Shown here piece after piece: positions 33,297-45,074 of a stretch of DNA of 64,000 nucleotides. The notes beneath the pieces are model-generated. The model searched no databases and had not been told where the DNA came from. It saw only the letters and a list, made by a program, of their open reading frames with translations. A program made the translations under genes and the position numbers. How positions within the stretch are numbered: the stretch's first letter is position 1; every line of letters begins with the position of its first letter. Source of the DNA: Plantago ovata. Its lineage: Eukaryota; Streptophyta; Magnoliopsida; Lamiales; Plantaginaceae. The stretch covers positions 94,598,753 through 94,662,752 of the forward strand of contig CM051456.1 of assembly GCA_028274465.1 (NCBI GenBank), written 5' to 3'.

Positions 33297-34808
33297 TGAT
33301 GACAGTGTTTTTTACACTATCATTCGGGTCTTTTTCACCAATTTAGCTATCCTCTTGCATGCATTTTAGTGCATTTTGTTAGAATAGTGTCACATTTCCA
33401 TTTCATTTGTTATTTTCAGGTTTTAGGTGAAAATCGCACTTTTGGATGTAAATCATAGCGAAACATTGAAGTTTTGGTGTAACAAGATCACCCGTGGTGT
33501 GTCAAGGAGTACCGGGACGTGTTTCAAGGCCAAAAGACCAAGTTTCGGAGCTCAAATCCGTGCCCAAGGCCAACGATAACATGAAAGATTCGAGATATCT
33601 TGTATGAGGCGTAAACGGTAGTTCATTCGGAGTTCAGGTGAAGATTTTGGAGCCTTTGAAGTGAAATCTCGAAGTTCCATTTGCATAGTCTCAGAATTTT
33701 GGGAACCCGTCTTTCATACAACATTGGATTGGGTTGATATTACAACCTATGCGTAGCTAACTCGAAGAGCTATCCAACGGTGGGTCTTACGTGCCAATCT
33801 GAGTTCGAACGCGCCTGGAATCTCTGTTCGAACTTATAACAAACTTGCTGCCCGTGTCAGGCGGACCGCCGTGTACGGGGCGGTCCGCTGGGGAGCTTCC
33901 GACAGCTATATATAAATTTGTAAAAGCTGTGATTTTTCATATCTTTCATCATATTTTTCCAGACATAAATCCTAGATCTTGTTCTGGGTATATTTTCTCT
34001 TAGAACATTTGTATCTTGGCGAAATTGGAGCTAGAGGAGAGATTTGGACACCGTTTTATCTTACCTTGCTAGATCTTTGTGAGTTTTAGCCATTCACCGG
34101 AGATTGACAACCTTTGATGGTAACCTTGTATCTCACAATTCTGCTATTTATCTTTCAATTCACCATGTTTTCATTCATTATTGCTTCAATTATGATTGTT
34201 GATGGTGTTATTGATATGAGTAGCTAAGCATCTAGTTGGCGATAGTATGTGAATTCGTAGCTAGGGTTTGTATTATGCATGATTGAGTTTCTGAGTCTTT
34301 TACTTGTTTAATTATCTTAATTTGATTCTTTGATCCGACTAAGCCATATATTTTCGTAGAAAAGTGTTAGAAACACTAGGACAATTCACGATCATCGATT
34401 CGATTATATATAATTTGCAAGTACTGCTTGAACTAAGACTGACAACCTTACCCAAGTATTAGTATAGATAGGAAGCTTTCAAAATACACGTCTACAAATC
34501 TGTCTTTGGTGTTTGTAAATCGAATTACTTTTAAGGTAGTACGAGTTGCACTTTCATGCATAATTAGAACTTGATGCTTAGAACGAGCATACTATCACCA
34601 ACTTTCTCCATATATTGTTAAGTCGAGTTAATATAAATTTGTTTTCTGAAATTATATACAGTTATTTAGTTAAAGCTAGTTTAGTCCCTAGAGATCGACA
34701 CTCGAGGTCTTCTTACCTCTGCACTACGTGTTTTGTGCAGTTGTGAGTTGCCCTTTGGCTTTCAAACAAATTTATTTGATTGTTCGAGTCTGACAATCTC
34801 GTTCATCA
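33297..34808 (+). repeat. Solo family B LTR
   Basis: 1512 bases from TGATGACAG to GTTCATCA, a relative of the TR2 LTR. Flanks are AACTC (33292-33296) and AACAC (34809-34813), a five-base duplication with one mismatch. No internal element sequence is present, so it is the product of recombination between the two LTRs of a former full element. It has the TATA box at about 33909 and a GC hairpin at 33861-33888. Confidence 0.85.
33861..33888. repeat. GC hairpin upstream of TATA in solo LTR
   Basis: GCGGACCGCC pairs with GGCGGTCCGC over 10 bp around an 8-base loop. It sits where the TR2 LTR has its 14-bp hairpin, but the stem sequence differs while pairing is perfect in both. Confidence 0.85.
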
Positions 34809-34899
34809 AACACGCTACTGACAGTACCTTCAAAGCAAGATAGGGACATTTTCTAGCTCCGACTTAGAATTTCAAAATTCAAACTGTACCAAGAAATCA

Positions 34900-34910
34900 C
34901 TATAAATAGA
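34900..34910 (+). promoter_or_regulatory. TATA box of SIRE-type LTR
   Basis: CTATAAATAGA in an otherwise ordinary stretch, about 950 bases before the LTR end. It is the best candidate for the LTR promoter. Confidence 0.5.
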
Positions 34911-35869
34911 GACCCTTAGGCAGTGAAAGAAAGTGTGTCAATAACGTGATCTTACTCTGACTTATGCTTTCAAACTCACATCTTTCTTAAGCTTACTACT
35001 GTCTAAAGATCCGACCCAAGACTTAAGCTTGAACCAAAAGCTACTTGTGAAGAAGTAGAACTTTAGCTAAGAAATTGGTTAAGTTTTCTTTCTCCTAAAC
35101 AAGAAATAGTCTTGACACCCAGAAACAATATACTTATAACTGAAAAGTTATTCAGTTGAGTTTCTTAAGAATGCTTGGTATTAGCTGAAAAGTTAATCTC
35201 ATAAGTGATCTTCACCCAAAACCTCTCTAACTGATAAAACACCATTTTACAGGCATGAAATTCAGGGGGAACTAATCAAGCAAGGATTTGCTGATAAGTG
35301 TCCCAAGTTTGGTGGAGAACAAGGCTATAGTTCTCTGGTTAGGTTGGAAACAAAGCAAGGGCGCTTTGGTTTCTGGAATTCTAGTAGATTAGGTGTTGTA
35401 AGGAACTTCATCATCTATCTTAGTGAATTCAGTCCTAGCAAGGACAAAGTGGACTAATTGAGGGATTACGCCAACCTCAGATACCACTATAAAAGTGTTT
35501 GTGTGATTTACTTACTGCATTTACTTTCAGCAAAGCTTTATCTTATCTACTGCTGTTTCTCTCTAAAAGCCTTTACTCAGCAGACTTGTTTTAAACTTGA
35601 TTTGCTTAAACCTGCTGAGTAGTTGTTTTATCAAAAGCACTTAATTTCTAAAGACTTCCGCTCTCTGATTATTTAAGTATTAGCAATACTTACTACTGAA
35701 CAAGTATTAAGTACCTTGTTGAGAAATTTGTGTTAAGTACTATCAGCATAAGCTCTTTACTGAAAAGTAAAAGCTCCTTGCTGAGAAAGTTTTAGACGAC
35801 GAAAAAGTTTTAGAGACTATTCACCCCCCTCTAGTCTCTACTTGTTTTCTAAAGGGATCAACAATTACT

Positions 35870-36190
35870 AGATTAATTAGTGGATAAAATAATTGGTTTC
35901 AGTGCTTGTCAACTAGTTTCAAATAATAAAATTTTGTTTTAAGGGCTTGTCAACTAGTTTCAGATGATAAAAGTTGGTTTCAGTGCTTATCAACTAGTTT
36001 CAAGTTATTTCAACAAAAAAAAAAAAAAAAAAAAAAAACTAGTTTCAGGTGATAAAAAATTGATTTTCAGTGGATTTTTGCTAGTTTCAGGTGTTAAAAA
36101 GTTGGTTTCAGTGCTTGTCAACTAGTCTTAGGTTACAAAACGTTTGTTTTAGTGGATTTTTGCTAACGACCGAAACTAGCTGAAAATATA
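35870..36190 (+). repeat. Degenerate minisatellite with poly(A) run
   Basis: Five or six imperfect units of about 50 bases built on GGTTTCAGTGCTTGTCAACT followed by AGTTTCAGGTGATAAAA. A run of about 24 A is at 36014-36038. Unit boundaries drift, so this is old. Confidence 0.75.
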
Positions 36191-37698
36191 TCAAACTAAC
36201 AGTTAATGCTAGTTTTAGAATCTCAAATGTTATTTTTATTAGTTTTTGTTGAAGGGTAATTCGTACTTCTTCTTAAGTTCGTAATGGATCGTCACAAGAA
36301 ATTATTCAGGTTTTCTTCATGTAGTCTTCCTCTGAAGATTATAGGAAATCCTTCATGTAGCTTCCTCGTACCTGAAAGAGACTGGAGGGGGGATTAGTAC
36401 ATCTTGCTCGGCCTGTCAAGGATCAGACTGGAGGGACGACTTTACGTGTAGGGAGTTGGAGGGCTTCCCTTGTAAGAGTATTAAATGTGGTAGGTGAGTG
36501 ATAGGTGGGAGCTATGAATGCTTACCCAGTGGATAATGAATGTGTCTCCTTTTATACTTGTAGTATTTTATTGTCACTTTTCGTAGGATCATGACAAGTG
36601 TTCGGCTCAGATTGAAGCCTCCTTTGGCCCAAGCCCATTAAGGAGGTCCATGGGCTTTGACCCAAACATCTTGACTAGGGTTTGGAGGGAATTATTGACT
36701 TTTCGGGTCACATGGAGTATTCTGGAAGACGGGTCCCACAGGGAGCGACCATGGGTGGTCGGTCTTGGTCCTCATGCCTTCCTCTTATATCCATGGTCCG
36801 AGTAGTGCTCTGCCTAGTCTCTTTTGGAGGCTGTCACCTTGACGTAAGGTCCTCATCGAGCTCTATAGATGCTCCTCGAGCCCAACAGCTGCCTTGTCCT
36901 TGTAGTGAGCTTATCTTGAGGGTTGGCCTCTCAGTGATGGTCGGACCATATGTAGGTTGAGCCACACCTAAGTGACATACTTGGGTGTGGTCGCGCCCCT
37001 TGAGGGACGACCCTTGATGTTCTTCGCGCTCTTAGACCGCTCCAGTTCGTACATGCGGACTGGACATATTTTAACACCAACATATGCCCCCCTAGTTTCC
37101 AAGTATCTTCATAGATGATAGTTGAGGAACTATGTTGAAGTAGAGGTCGAGCAGAGTCTCGACTATTAGTGGGCGAAAAAAGATTTCCGTATTCGCGCCT
37201 TGGTACCTTTCCCTCCTCCTATATCTCCCTCCCCCCCCTTTTTATAGGGTGCGAGCAGACGTTGCTCGGACCTTATAAAAGGGGTATATTTACTGGGCAG
37301 AGATCGGATCCGGTAAGTGTTCCTTGGTGGAAATGGGTTTCTCGATTTTTTTTCTCCTCGCTATTCTCCTTCTAAATTGTCTCGAAGAGACAATTGGAAG
37401 GTAATGGAATGGAATGATTTCCTTTTGCTTTTTTCTTTTGATAATTTTTCGAGAAGTTTCATGAGAAAGTGGCTCCTCGGTACCATACAAAACCGATCCT
37501 TTGATTTTTTCTTTCCGGATGAATGGTCACTCGTCGCTCTTCATCCTATTCACGCGACATGGTCCTCGCTCCGCGGATTACCTTGGGTGGTTAGGTAATC
37601 CGCAATCTTCCGAGAAAGTGTGTCGGTGTTGGAGCGTGGAGGGTAGATTGGTAAAGTCATCAGGCGACTGTGATCTGGGTCGTAGATAGTGGACACGT

Positions 37699-37703
37699 GT
37701 TCA
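37699..37703. repeat. Target-site duplication of Cop3 (GTTCA), left copy
   Basis: GTTCA precedes the LTR at 37704 and recurs at 47162-47166. It is perfect. Confidence 0.93.
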
Positions 37704-39157
37704 TGTAAGAAAATACGGTCAGAGTTACCCCTAGGGTACGCAGCGGAATTTCAAAAATTTTCTTAACATACAGGTTAATTGATTATGCATATGTCGTATA
37801 TATATAAACACGTCAATTAGAAGACTAACCTTACTTTCAAAGCAGCTTCCAAGTCTTCGTAATAATCCGGTGTATCTTCTCCTTCGCCGAAGTCGAAGAT
37901 ATCTACAATACTCTGATTATCTGCAAGACAGTAAGAGTTAGTTTCCAGCTCCTTGAACCTCAACCTTGGTATCCACGGATGAACAGCCTATCGGAAGAAT
38001 GCTAGAACATTCTTTGTGTGACCAAGAAGACGGGGCGGAGATTCCTCCGGTGAGGTGGCGCGCGCGGGTGGCTAAGAGGAGAGGAGAGCTTTTTATTTTC
38101 TCTAAGAAAACTGAGTAGAATAACTGTGAAAGTCTATGTCTGAAACTGTATGTAAAAAGCTCTCTAATAGTCTACTATATATAGTAGTCTATAGAAGCCT
38201 AAAGCATAAGCAATTAGACTTCGTAAAGGAATAAGAATCGAATTCTTATCGCACAAGGAAACCAATATCAAGTCTAGATTCATTCCCAATTAAATCAAAA
38301 CTCAATCCTAGATCCGAATGTATCTAGGATCGATAAAGTGTCTATCCCAATAATACATCCACGGGCGTCTCAGGGAGTTGCTTGGTTAAGATATACTTAT
38401 GACCATCATAAAATATCATTTGCACTGGCCAGTGACTTTACCAACACAACTATGCAGACTATGAGCAGTACTCTCCTGTGCTACACTTGAGAGATGAATC
38501 CTTCACAGAATCACTTATCATCCCCATTTGTATGTATCCATAATCCTGGATTGTGTCTTAGGTCAGCTGCTTATTCAGAGCTGACATCGACGGGTCCACC
38601 AAGGATATGGGGCAACAAATGTGATGATAAAGTCCTGTAAGTACAAAGGACGACTGGCATCACTTCGACAACTTACCGGTTCCCATAGACACTTCGGTGT
38701 AGAGTATACATCCATGGGAGTGTCCGGTGGGTACTTCCATTGTTCGATAAAGCTTCTTCGAACAACTATGCGCAGTTATGGGAATGTTTCTCGATTGTCC
38801 AACAATCCGTTCCGTGACCGTGGGATCGGCTCACACTTGCTCCAACAAGTATAACCTCCACGCATACTAGTCTTGTCTGGTTCATTCAGACCCCTACATC
38901 CGAGATGAACCTCTACTAGGGAGAGTTTGGGATAGATGATAACTCACATATCTCCCACTATCTGTGTGATCGGTCATCTGTCCGAGGGGACATGTTTAAT
39001 ATCAATACAGACAGTAATAGAGATATGACATGCTGCATGCCTGGTGTAATATAAATATGAAAGCGATACTCAATAGTAAAACCAACAAACATATATTATA
39101 TTACGTTGACCTGTGTAATAGTACATATATGCCCTCTATAGTACATATACACTATCA
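37704..39157 (-). repeat. Cop3 3' LTR, internally deleted
   Basis: 1454 bases against 2087 in the 5' LTR. About 590-620 bases are missing at 38310 (the segment equal to about 45680-46300 of the 5' copy), and about 40 bases near 39140, where the 5' copy has the AAGGGC-type repeats. The rest matches closely. Confidence 0.93.
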
Positions 39158-39168
39158 ATCTCCCACTT
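39158..39168 (-). other. Polypurine tract of Cop3
   Basis: On the minus strand AAGTGGGAGAT, between the gag-pol stop and the 3' LTR. Identical to Cop1 and Cop2. Confidence 0.92.
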
Positions 39169-39171
39169 GGA

Positions 39172-42100
39172 CTAGAGCCAGTCACCTTTATGCCTAATAC
39201 CCAGATTAGCATAATGTCTTAAGTGGACTTCCACTGATAAGACCTTGGTGAAAGGATCTGCCACGTTGTCCGTGGTAGAGACACGTTCTATACTAACTTC
39301 TCCTCTATCTATAATCTCACGTATAACGTGATATTTTCTAAGTACATGTTTGTTCTTGTTTGTAGATCTAGGCTCCCTAGCTTGATCGACGGCGCCCGTA
39401 TTGTCACAATAAATCGTTATTGGACTGGGAGCAGGAACTACCCTCAATTCCTTCAAGAACTCTGAAATCCAGACAGCTTCTTTCGATGCTTCTGATGCAG
39501 CAATGTACTCGGCTTCTGTGGATGAGTCAGCAACCGTGGCTTGCTTAGAATTCTTCCAATAGACAGCTCCTCCGTTCAATTTGAATACGTATCCTGTCTG
39601 TGACATAAAGTCATCAGGATCTGATTCAAATCCAGCGTTGACATACCCAGACATCTTTAATTCTGGTTCTCCACCAAACACCAAGAACATCTCTTTAGTC
39701 CGTCGAAGGTACTTAAGAATGTTCTTTACAGCAGTCCAGTGAGGTACTCCTGGATTCTGTTGGTGTCGACAAGTGACACTAAGCGCATATGCCACATCGG
39801 GCCTTGTGCAATTCATTGCATACATTATAGACCCTACTGCCGAAGCATAGGGTACACGACTCATTGCATTTCTTTCTTCATCAGTTTTAGGACCATCCTT
39901 AACTGATAAGACAATCCCATGCCTAGCTGGGAGAAAGCCTCTCTTTGAGTCGTCCATCTTATAACGCTTCAGTATTTTGTCGATGTAGGTGGACTGTGTC
40001 ATACCTAACATCTTCTTGGATCTATCTCTAAAGATCTTGATCCCTAGGATGTAGTTCGCTTCACCCAAGTCCTTCATCGAGAAGGTACTTGATAACCAAA
40101 CTTTAGTCTCTTCTAGCATAGAGACATTGTTTCCCATGATCAAAATGTCATCTACATAAATGATCATGAAAACAACTCCTTTGTCGTTGTGTCTCGCGTA
40201 GACACAGGGATCTTCCTTGCTTCTGATGAAGTCAAACGATTTGACAGCTTCATCAAAGCGGATATTCCAGCTCCTTGACGCTTGCTTTAGCCCATAGATG
40301 GATCTTTGTAATTTGCATACAGCAGTTGGCCTGGTTTTACTAATAAAACCTTCCGACTGTACCATATAGACCTCTTCCTCAAGGTTTCCATTGAGGAAGG
40401 CAGTCTTTACATCCATCTGCCAGATTTCATAATCATAGTAGGCAGCTTTTGCAAGTAGAATTCGAATGGACTTCAATTTTGCTACCGGTGAAAAGGTTCC
40501 ATCGTAATCGATGCCATACCTTTGCGTGTAGCCTTTCGCCACAAGCCTAGCTTTGTGCGTTTGTACCTTGCCATCGGCATCTGTCTTTCGTTTAAAGACC
40601 CATTTGCACCCAATAGGTCTAACCCCTTGGGGCAAGTCTACCAAGTTCCAAACTTGGTTCTCGTACATTGAATCCATTTCTAATTCCATGGCCTTTTGCC
40701 ATTTGTCTGAGTCAATATAAATTATTGCCTCTTTGTAGGTCTCGGGATCTTCCCGGTCTGATAAACCGACATCAAGTTCACTGATGTCTTCTATCATAAG
40801 GCTTTGCTTCTGAGGTCCTTTTAGGACCCTCTTCGACCTACGGAGCTCGACTTGTTCTGGTGCTTTTCTTTTCTGGCTTCGTGTAACACGAACATTATCA
40901 GTGTGTACTGATGCAGCTGGTCGTAGGGCGCGACCCTTTTCCCTTGCGGGAGGCTGCTCTTGTGCAACTTGTTGCACAGGTTGGTTGACAACGGGTTCTG
41001 TTGGTGTGGTTTCAACTGTTGATCTAATCACAGGACTCCCACTGACTATGACATGCCTAGCAAGTGTCATATCATCACCCTTGTCAGCTTCGAAAGCTCC
41101 CACTGAACTTGAGTCCAAATCGAAAGATTTAGAGACCTCATGTTCGTACGCGTCAAAGTCTTGAATTTCTTCAAGTTCTATCATGTCATCTAACCTCTCT
41201 TCTTCGAGGTATTCAGCTTCTAAAAACTTGACGTTTCTAGATACGATCACCTTGTGATCTTCAGCATGATAGAATTCATAGCCTCTCGTCTGACGAGGAT
41301 AGCCTATGAAATATACTTTGACACCCTTGGCATCTAACTTATCAGTGAGTATCAGTTTGACGATCGCAGGCCAACCCCAAGGTCTAAGATAGCCTAGTGA
41401 AGGCTTCTTTCCCTTCCATAACTCATAAGGAGTTTTCTCCACTGATTTAGATGGTACACGGTTCAGAATGTAGATTGCAGTTTGTAGTGCATATCCCCAC
41501 AGATATTTTGGAAGAGTCGAGAATCCAATCATTGATCTTACCATGTCTAACAGGGTTCGATTCCTCCTCTCAGACACACCATTTAACTGTGGTGTTCCAG
41601 GAGGAGTACATTGCGATTGAATTCCATTTTTCTTCAAGTAGTCGATAAATTCTTCACTAAGGTATTCACCTCCTCGATCTGATCGAAGAGTGACTATCTT
41701 TAGGTTCAATTCATTCTCGACTTCATTACTAAACTCCTTGAATTTCCCAAAGGTCTCGGATTTATTCTTCATAAGATAAATATATCCATACCTTGAGAAA
41801 TTGTCAGTAAAGGTAACGAAGTAAGGATAACCCCCAGGCGCATGGACTTTAAAAGGTCCACATACATCGGTATGTATGAGCTCTAAGCAGCGAGTGGCAC
41901 GAACACCTTGTCCAACAAAAGGTTTGTTCGTCATCTTACCCTTAACACATGATTCGCATGTTCCATATGATTCAAAATCAAATGGGTCTAAGTAGTCCAA
42001 CTTCCTTAGTCTTTGAATCCGTGTTTCATTGATATGGCCTAGACGACAATGCCATAGATAAGATGGATTATTCTTCTTACTTGAAGACAGTTGTTTGTTA

Positions 42101-43392
42101 TATATTTGAAATAAAGGTAGACTACTTTGCAAAATATATAAACCATTCACCAAGCGAGCTTTTCCATAATACTGATCATTTAATGAAAAATAAAAAGTAT
42201 TATTCGCAAATCGAAAGGAAAAACCCATATTGTCAAACAATGGAATGGAAATAATATTTCTGACAATGGATGGAACAAAATAAACATTATCAAGTTCTAA
42301 ACATTGTCCTGAAGGTAAATCTATCTTGCTGCGTCCAACGCGTTTGGCTTCAACTAGATTGCCGTTCCCAACATGCAAGTCGATTTCACCTTGCTTGACT
42401 AGCCTGTGATCAATTAGCCCCTGCACATTATTACAAATGTGTGAGCCACAGGCTGTATCTAATACCCAACCATTGGAGTCAAAAGTAGTCATGTTCATTT
42501 CAATAACAAACATACCTGAGCCAGAAGCCGGTCGCTTCTTAGCTTGATCTGCCCTAAGCTTAGGGCAATCTTTCTTCCAATGTCCTTTCTGCTTAAAGAA
42601 AAGACATTCATCTGTGTGCACCCTTCCGCTTCTATTGAACTTCCTTTTCTGGTTCGGACGCTTAGGCTTATCACTCCAAGTGTTAGCCTTGGCTCCCGAC
42701 TTTCCCTTACCCTTAGCACCTTTGTTTCTCGGGTTTGGGTTAGACGGTTGCCCAACAAGCATGATCGACTTTTCCTTCTTAGGAAGAGTCTGATCATATG
42801 TCTTCAACAGATTATGAAGTTCAGGAAGTGTTACGTCCTTCGCATTCATCGTGTAATTAATGATGAACTGCGAATACGAACTCGGCAATGATTGAAGGAC
42901 AAAGATCACCATGATCTTGTTCTCTAGCTTAACGCCGACATCGTCAAGCTTTTCAAAGAGACCAATCATTTTGAGAACATGCTCAGACATGTTCCCTCCT
43001 TCACTGAGCTTGCATCTGTGTATCTCTTTGATCAAATCAAATTCAACACTTCTAGCTGTCGTCTTAAAGAGCGACTCTAGATGCTTCAGCATCTCATACG
43101 GCAACATGCTTTCATGTTGCCTTCGCAGCTCATTGCTCATTGCCGCCAGCAAAATACACTACGCGGATCTAGCATCCTCAAGATGCTTATCAAACTTTGC
43201 CTTGTTGGCTCGATTCCAAGCAGCAACCTGATCGGCAATCTGATTTTCGGGGCACACGGGAATGACCTCGTCCAAGACGTACTCAATCTTTTCGTACCTC
43301 AGCACCAAACGTATATTCCTAATCCAATCTAGGAAGTTTGGTCCGGTCAAAATTTACTTCTCTAAGACATCACGGAGCGAGATACTCGCCAT
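39172..43392 (-). pseudogene. Cop3 gag-pol polyprotein, two stop codons
   Basis: 1406 codons from the ATG at 43392 to the stop at 39174-39172. Only two in-frame stops: TAA at 43356-43354 (codon 13) and TAG at 43161-43159 (codon 78). Both fall where Cop2 has CAA or CAG, so each is a single C-to-T change. The remaining 1326 codons are open. Domains: Gag; zinc knuckle near residue 262, where the second Cys is Phe ([14 protein letters not shown]); protease [10 protein letters not shown]; integrase HCRLGHINE with CESCVKGK and the D, D, E residues in [17 protein letters not shown] and NGVSERRNR; reverse transcriptase with [23 protein letters not shown] and YVDD (40158-40147); RNase [10 protein letters not shown] and IYCDNTGAV. 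The usual DETFSPV reads DGTFSPV. Confidence 0.95.
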
Positions 43393-43953
43393 TTCTAATA
43401 TCTTAAGGAGAAATAATATAGAACGAAAATAATAAATCAACTATTGAAATATTATTTCTAAGTACACAATCAATATAACTAAACAACAAGGTCTTTTAGC
43501 TGTTTAGCTCCCACTATTTTCATATATGCTTGCCCCCACAACAAACATATGGGTAATGTCCAACAAATTACCGTAGTGGCCAAGATCCAAATCCATACTA
43601 TGCTATACTCCAACGGGGGCTGGTCGCATAGCATAATATGACCGGTAGGACTATCCAATTGCGTCACGCAACTCTTGGTTGTTAAATCTAATTTAACCCG
43701 ATGCCCTACATACTGTACCTATCGAGGTCGCTAGATACAATATGCAGTAAGTCATAACCATAGGCTTACTCTAATCTGACGGTCACTGCGAGTCTGTAAG
43801 ACGAGGTCGCCAAAACAAGAAAACGCAATGAAAGTTCAGAATTAAAGCACCCTATGGAAAGCATCTCAGAAATACATACATATATATATTTCTTTACTTA
43901 TATTAGTTGGGGCTTGTAGTTTGAGGGTTGTTATCAGTCATCTACAAACAAAT

Positions 43954-44106
43954 AAGGGCGCCGCATACCCATCATGCATGAACGGTCTACACGTAATGGA
44001 TGCCGCCTATCCATTCTAGTTCTAAACGCGGTCAAGCACATAATGGGTGCCGCCTACCCATACATAAATATGCGGTCCGACATATAAGAGGGCGCCGCCT
44101 ACCCTC
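43954..44106 (-). repeat. Leader hairpin array of Cop3 (four units)
   Basis: On the minus strand, loops AGGCGGC (AtGCGGC in the last) with arms GAGGGT/GCCCTC (44106-44088), ATGGGT/ACCCAT (44061-44043), ATGGAT/ATCCAT (44014-43996) and ATGGGT/GCCCTT (43972-43954). Three units match Cop2 in order. The first pairs fully here, with one G-T wobble, but is damaged in Cop2. Confidence 0.8.
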
Positions 44107-44600
44107 GCATGCATAGCGGTCGAACGGAAAGTAAAATACTTGGTATTTAAACATGCATTGTCAAAAAATAGCATATAAATCATATGAAACAAGTAGTAGC
44201 CTATGTGGATGACAAATGACTTCATAATTTCATTATGAAAATTATAATCCCATACTTATAATCTCTATGAAATAATTGAAAATTTGGACTAGATTGAATA
44301 ATCAAAAATTCTATTGACCAAGTAGCAATTTTCGAAAACCCAAAGGACTTAATTGTAATTTTTGAAACCTTGGAGGTGTTAAATCTAAAATTCAAAAGTA
44401 GGACTAATTTGCAATAAAAAATAAATTGATAAATTACAAATAAGCCCTTTCACTTTATACTAATTAAATTTAACCCCTCTAGTTAAAAACAATTACAATT
44501 AAATCATATTTATACTCCAAATATAAAATTCAATCCTCAAAACCTTCAAAATTCGATTTTGGGTCCAACCCGGAAAAAATATAAATATTTATTAAAATAT

Positions 44601-44906
44601 GGTCCCGTCCCCACGGTACCCGCGGCACCGGGCGTCAGGCGCCGGCGGCACGCGGGTACCGGCGCCGCGGTCCCGGGCAACCGGCGCCGGCGGCACGCGG
44701 GTACCGTTGCTGCGTCTGCATGCCCCGGGTACCCGCGGCACACGGGCGCCTAGCGCCCGTGCCGCGGGCACGGCGCCTGCGGTACCGCAGGCGTCCGAGC
44801 GCCTGCGGCTGCAGGCGCTGGGCTCCTGCGGCACGCAGGCGCCCATCGCCTGCGTCACGCAGGTGGCCGGCCGCCGCATGCGTCGCGCATGCGGCCCTGT
44901 CAAAAA
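44601..44906. repeat. GC-rich hairpin array in Cop3 leader
   Basis: About 300 bases of near-continuous palindromes in an AT-rich leader. Examples: GCCTGCGGTACCGCAGGC (perfect, about 44777-44794), GCGCCTGC/GCAGGCGC around GGCT (about 44800-44819), CCTGCG/CGCAGG around GCA and again around TCA, a long pair of CCCGCGGCAC-type arms around CTA (about 44732-44768), and GCATGCG/CGCATGC around TCG (about 44876-44892). It is rich in CpG. Confidence 0.88.
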
Positions 44907-45061
44907 TATATATATATTAATTTTTTTTTTTGAAAATATAAATTCTAAATTTATATAAAAAACAAAACTTTTGAAAATCGAATTAATCATAGAATCAATT
45001 GCATCCACATATCTACAAAATCATACAATATATATACGTATATACGTAATCAATTAACCTC

Positions 45062-45073
45062 GCTCTGATACCA
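45062..45073 (-). other. Primer-binding site of Cop3
   Basis: On the minus strand TGGTATCAGAGC, one base beyond the 5' LTR edge. Perfect initiator-Met tRNA match. Confidence 0.94.
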
Positions 45074-45074
45074 C

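Larger units (their letters stand above)
32780..35863 (+). repeat. SIRE-type 3' LTR, interrupted by a solo LTR
   Basis: Begins TGTTAGGAAAC and ends GATCAACA (TGTT/AACA ends). Without the insertion and its duplication it is about 1.57 kb. A TATA box CTATAAATAGA lies at 34900-34910, and TATATAAGG at about 33072. The sequence AACTC/AACAC flanks the inserted solo LTR. Confidence 0.78.
35864..37703. other. Unclassified sequence between SIRE-type LTR and Cop3
   Basis: No credible gene. 35870-36190 is a degenerate minisatellite. 36240-37700 has promoter-like blocks: GGCCCAAGCCCATTA and CTAGGGTTT (36610-36680), TTTTTATAGGG (about 37239) and CTTATAAAAGG (about 37271). The sequence resumes at 47167 after Cop3. 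It may be part of another LTR element, perhaps its LTR, or old intergenic DNA. Short frames at 36682-36960, 37169-37375 and 37317-37598 have no motifs. Confidence 0.5.
43393..45060 (-). other. Cop3 leader
   Basis: No gene. From the primer site towards gag it holds the GC hairpin array (44906-44601), an AT-rich part, the AGGCGGC hairpin units (44106-43954) and a stretch collinear with the Cop2 leader. Open frames over the GC array (for example 44592-45008) come from lack of stops in GC-rich repeats. Confidence 0.75.

Noticed and set aside
36682-36960. Frame of 92 codons as a host gene
   Set aside because: No motif, no plausible splice or promoter context, and sequence next to repeats. Kept only as unclassified DNA.
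38621-38854. Frame of 77 codons repeated in all Cop2 and Cop3 LTRs (also 21519, 29667, 46592)
   Set aside because: It is conserved because the LTR DNA is conserved. It is antisense to the element's own direction, lacks motifs, and length and stops vary between copies.
44592-45008. Open frames of 60-140 codons on both strands
   Set aside because: The GC-rich hairpin array has few stop codons in any frame. Composition is Ala/Arg/Pro with no motif.
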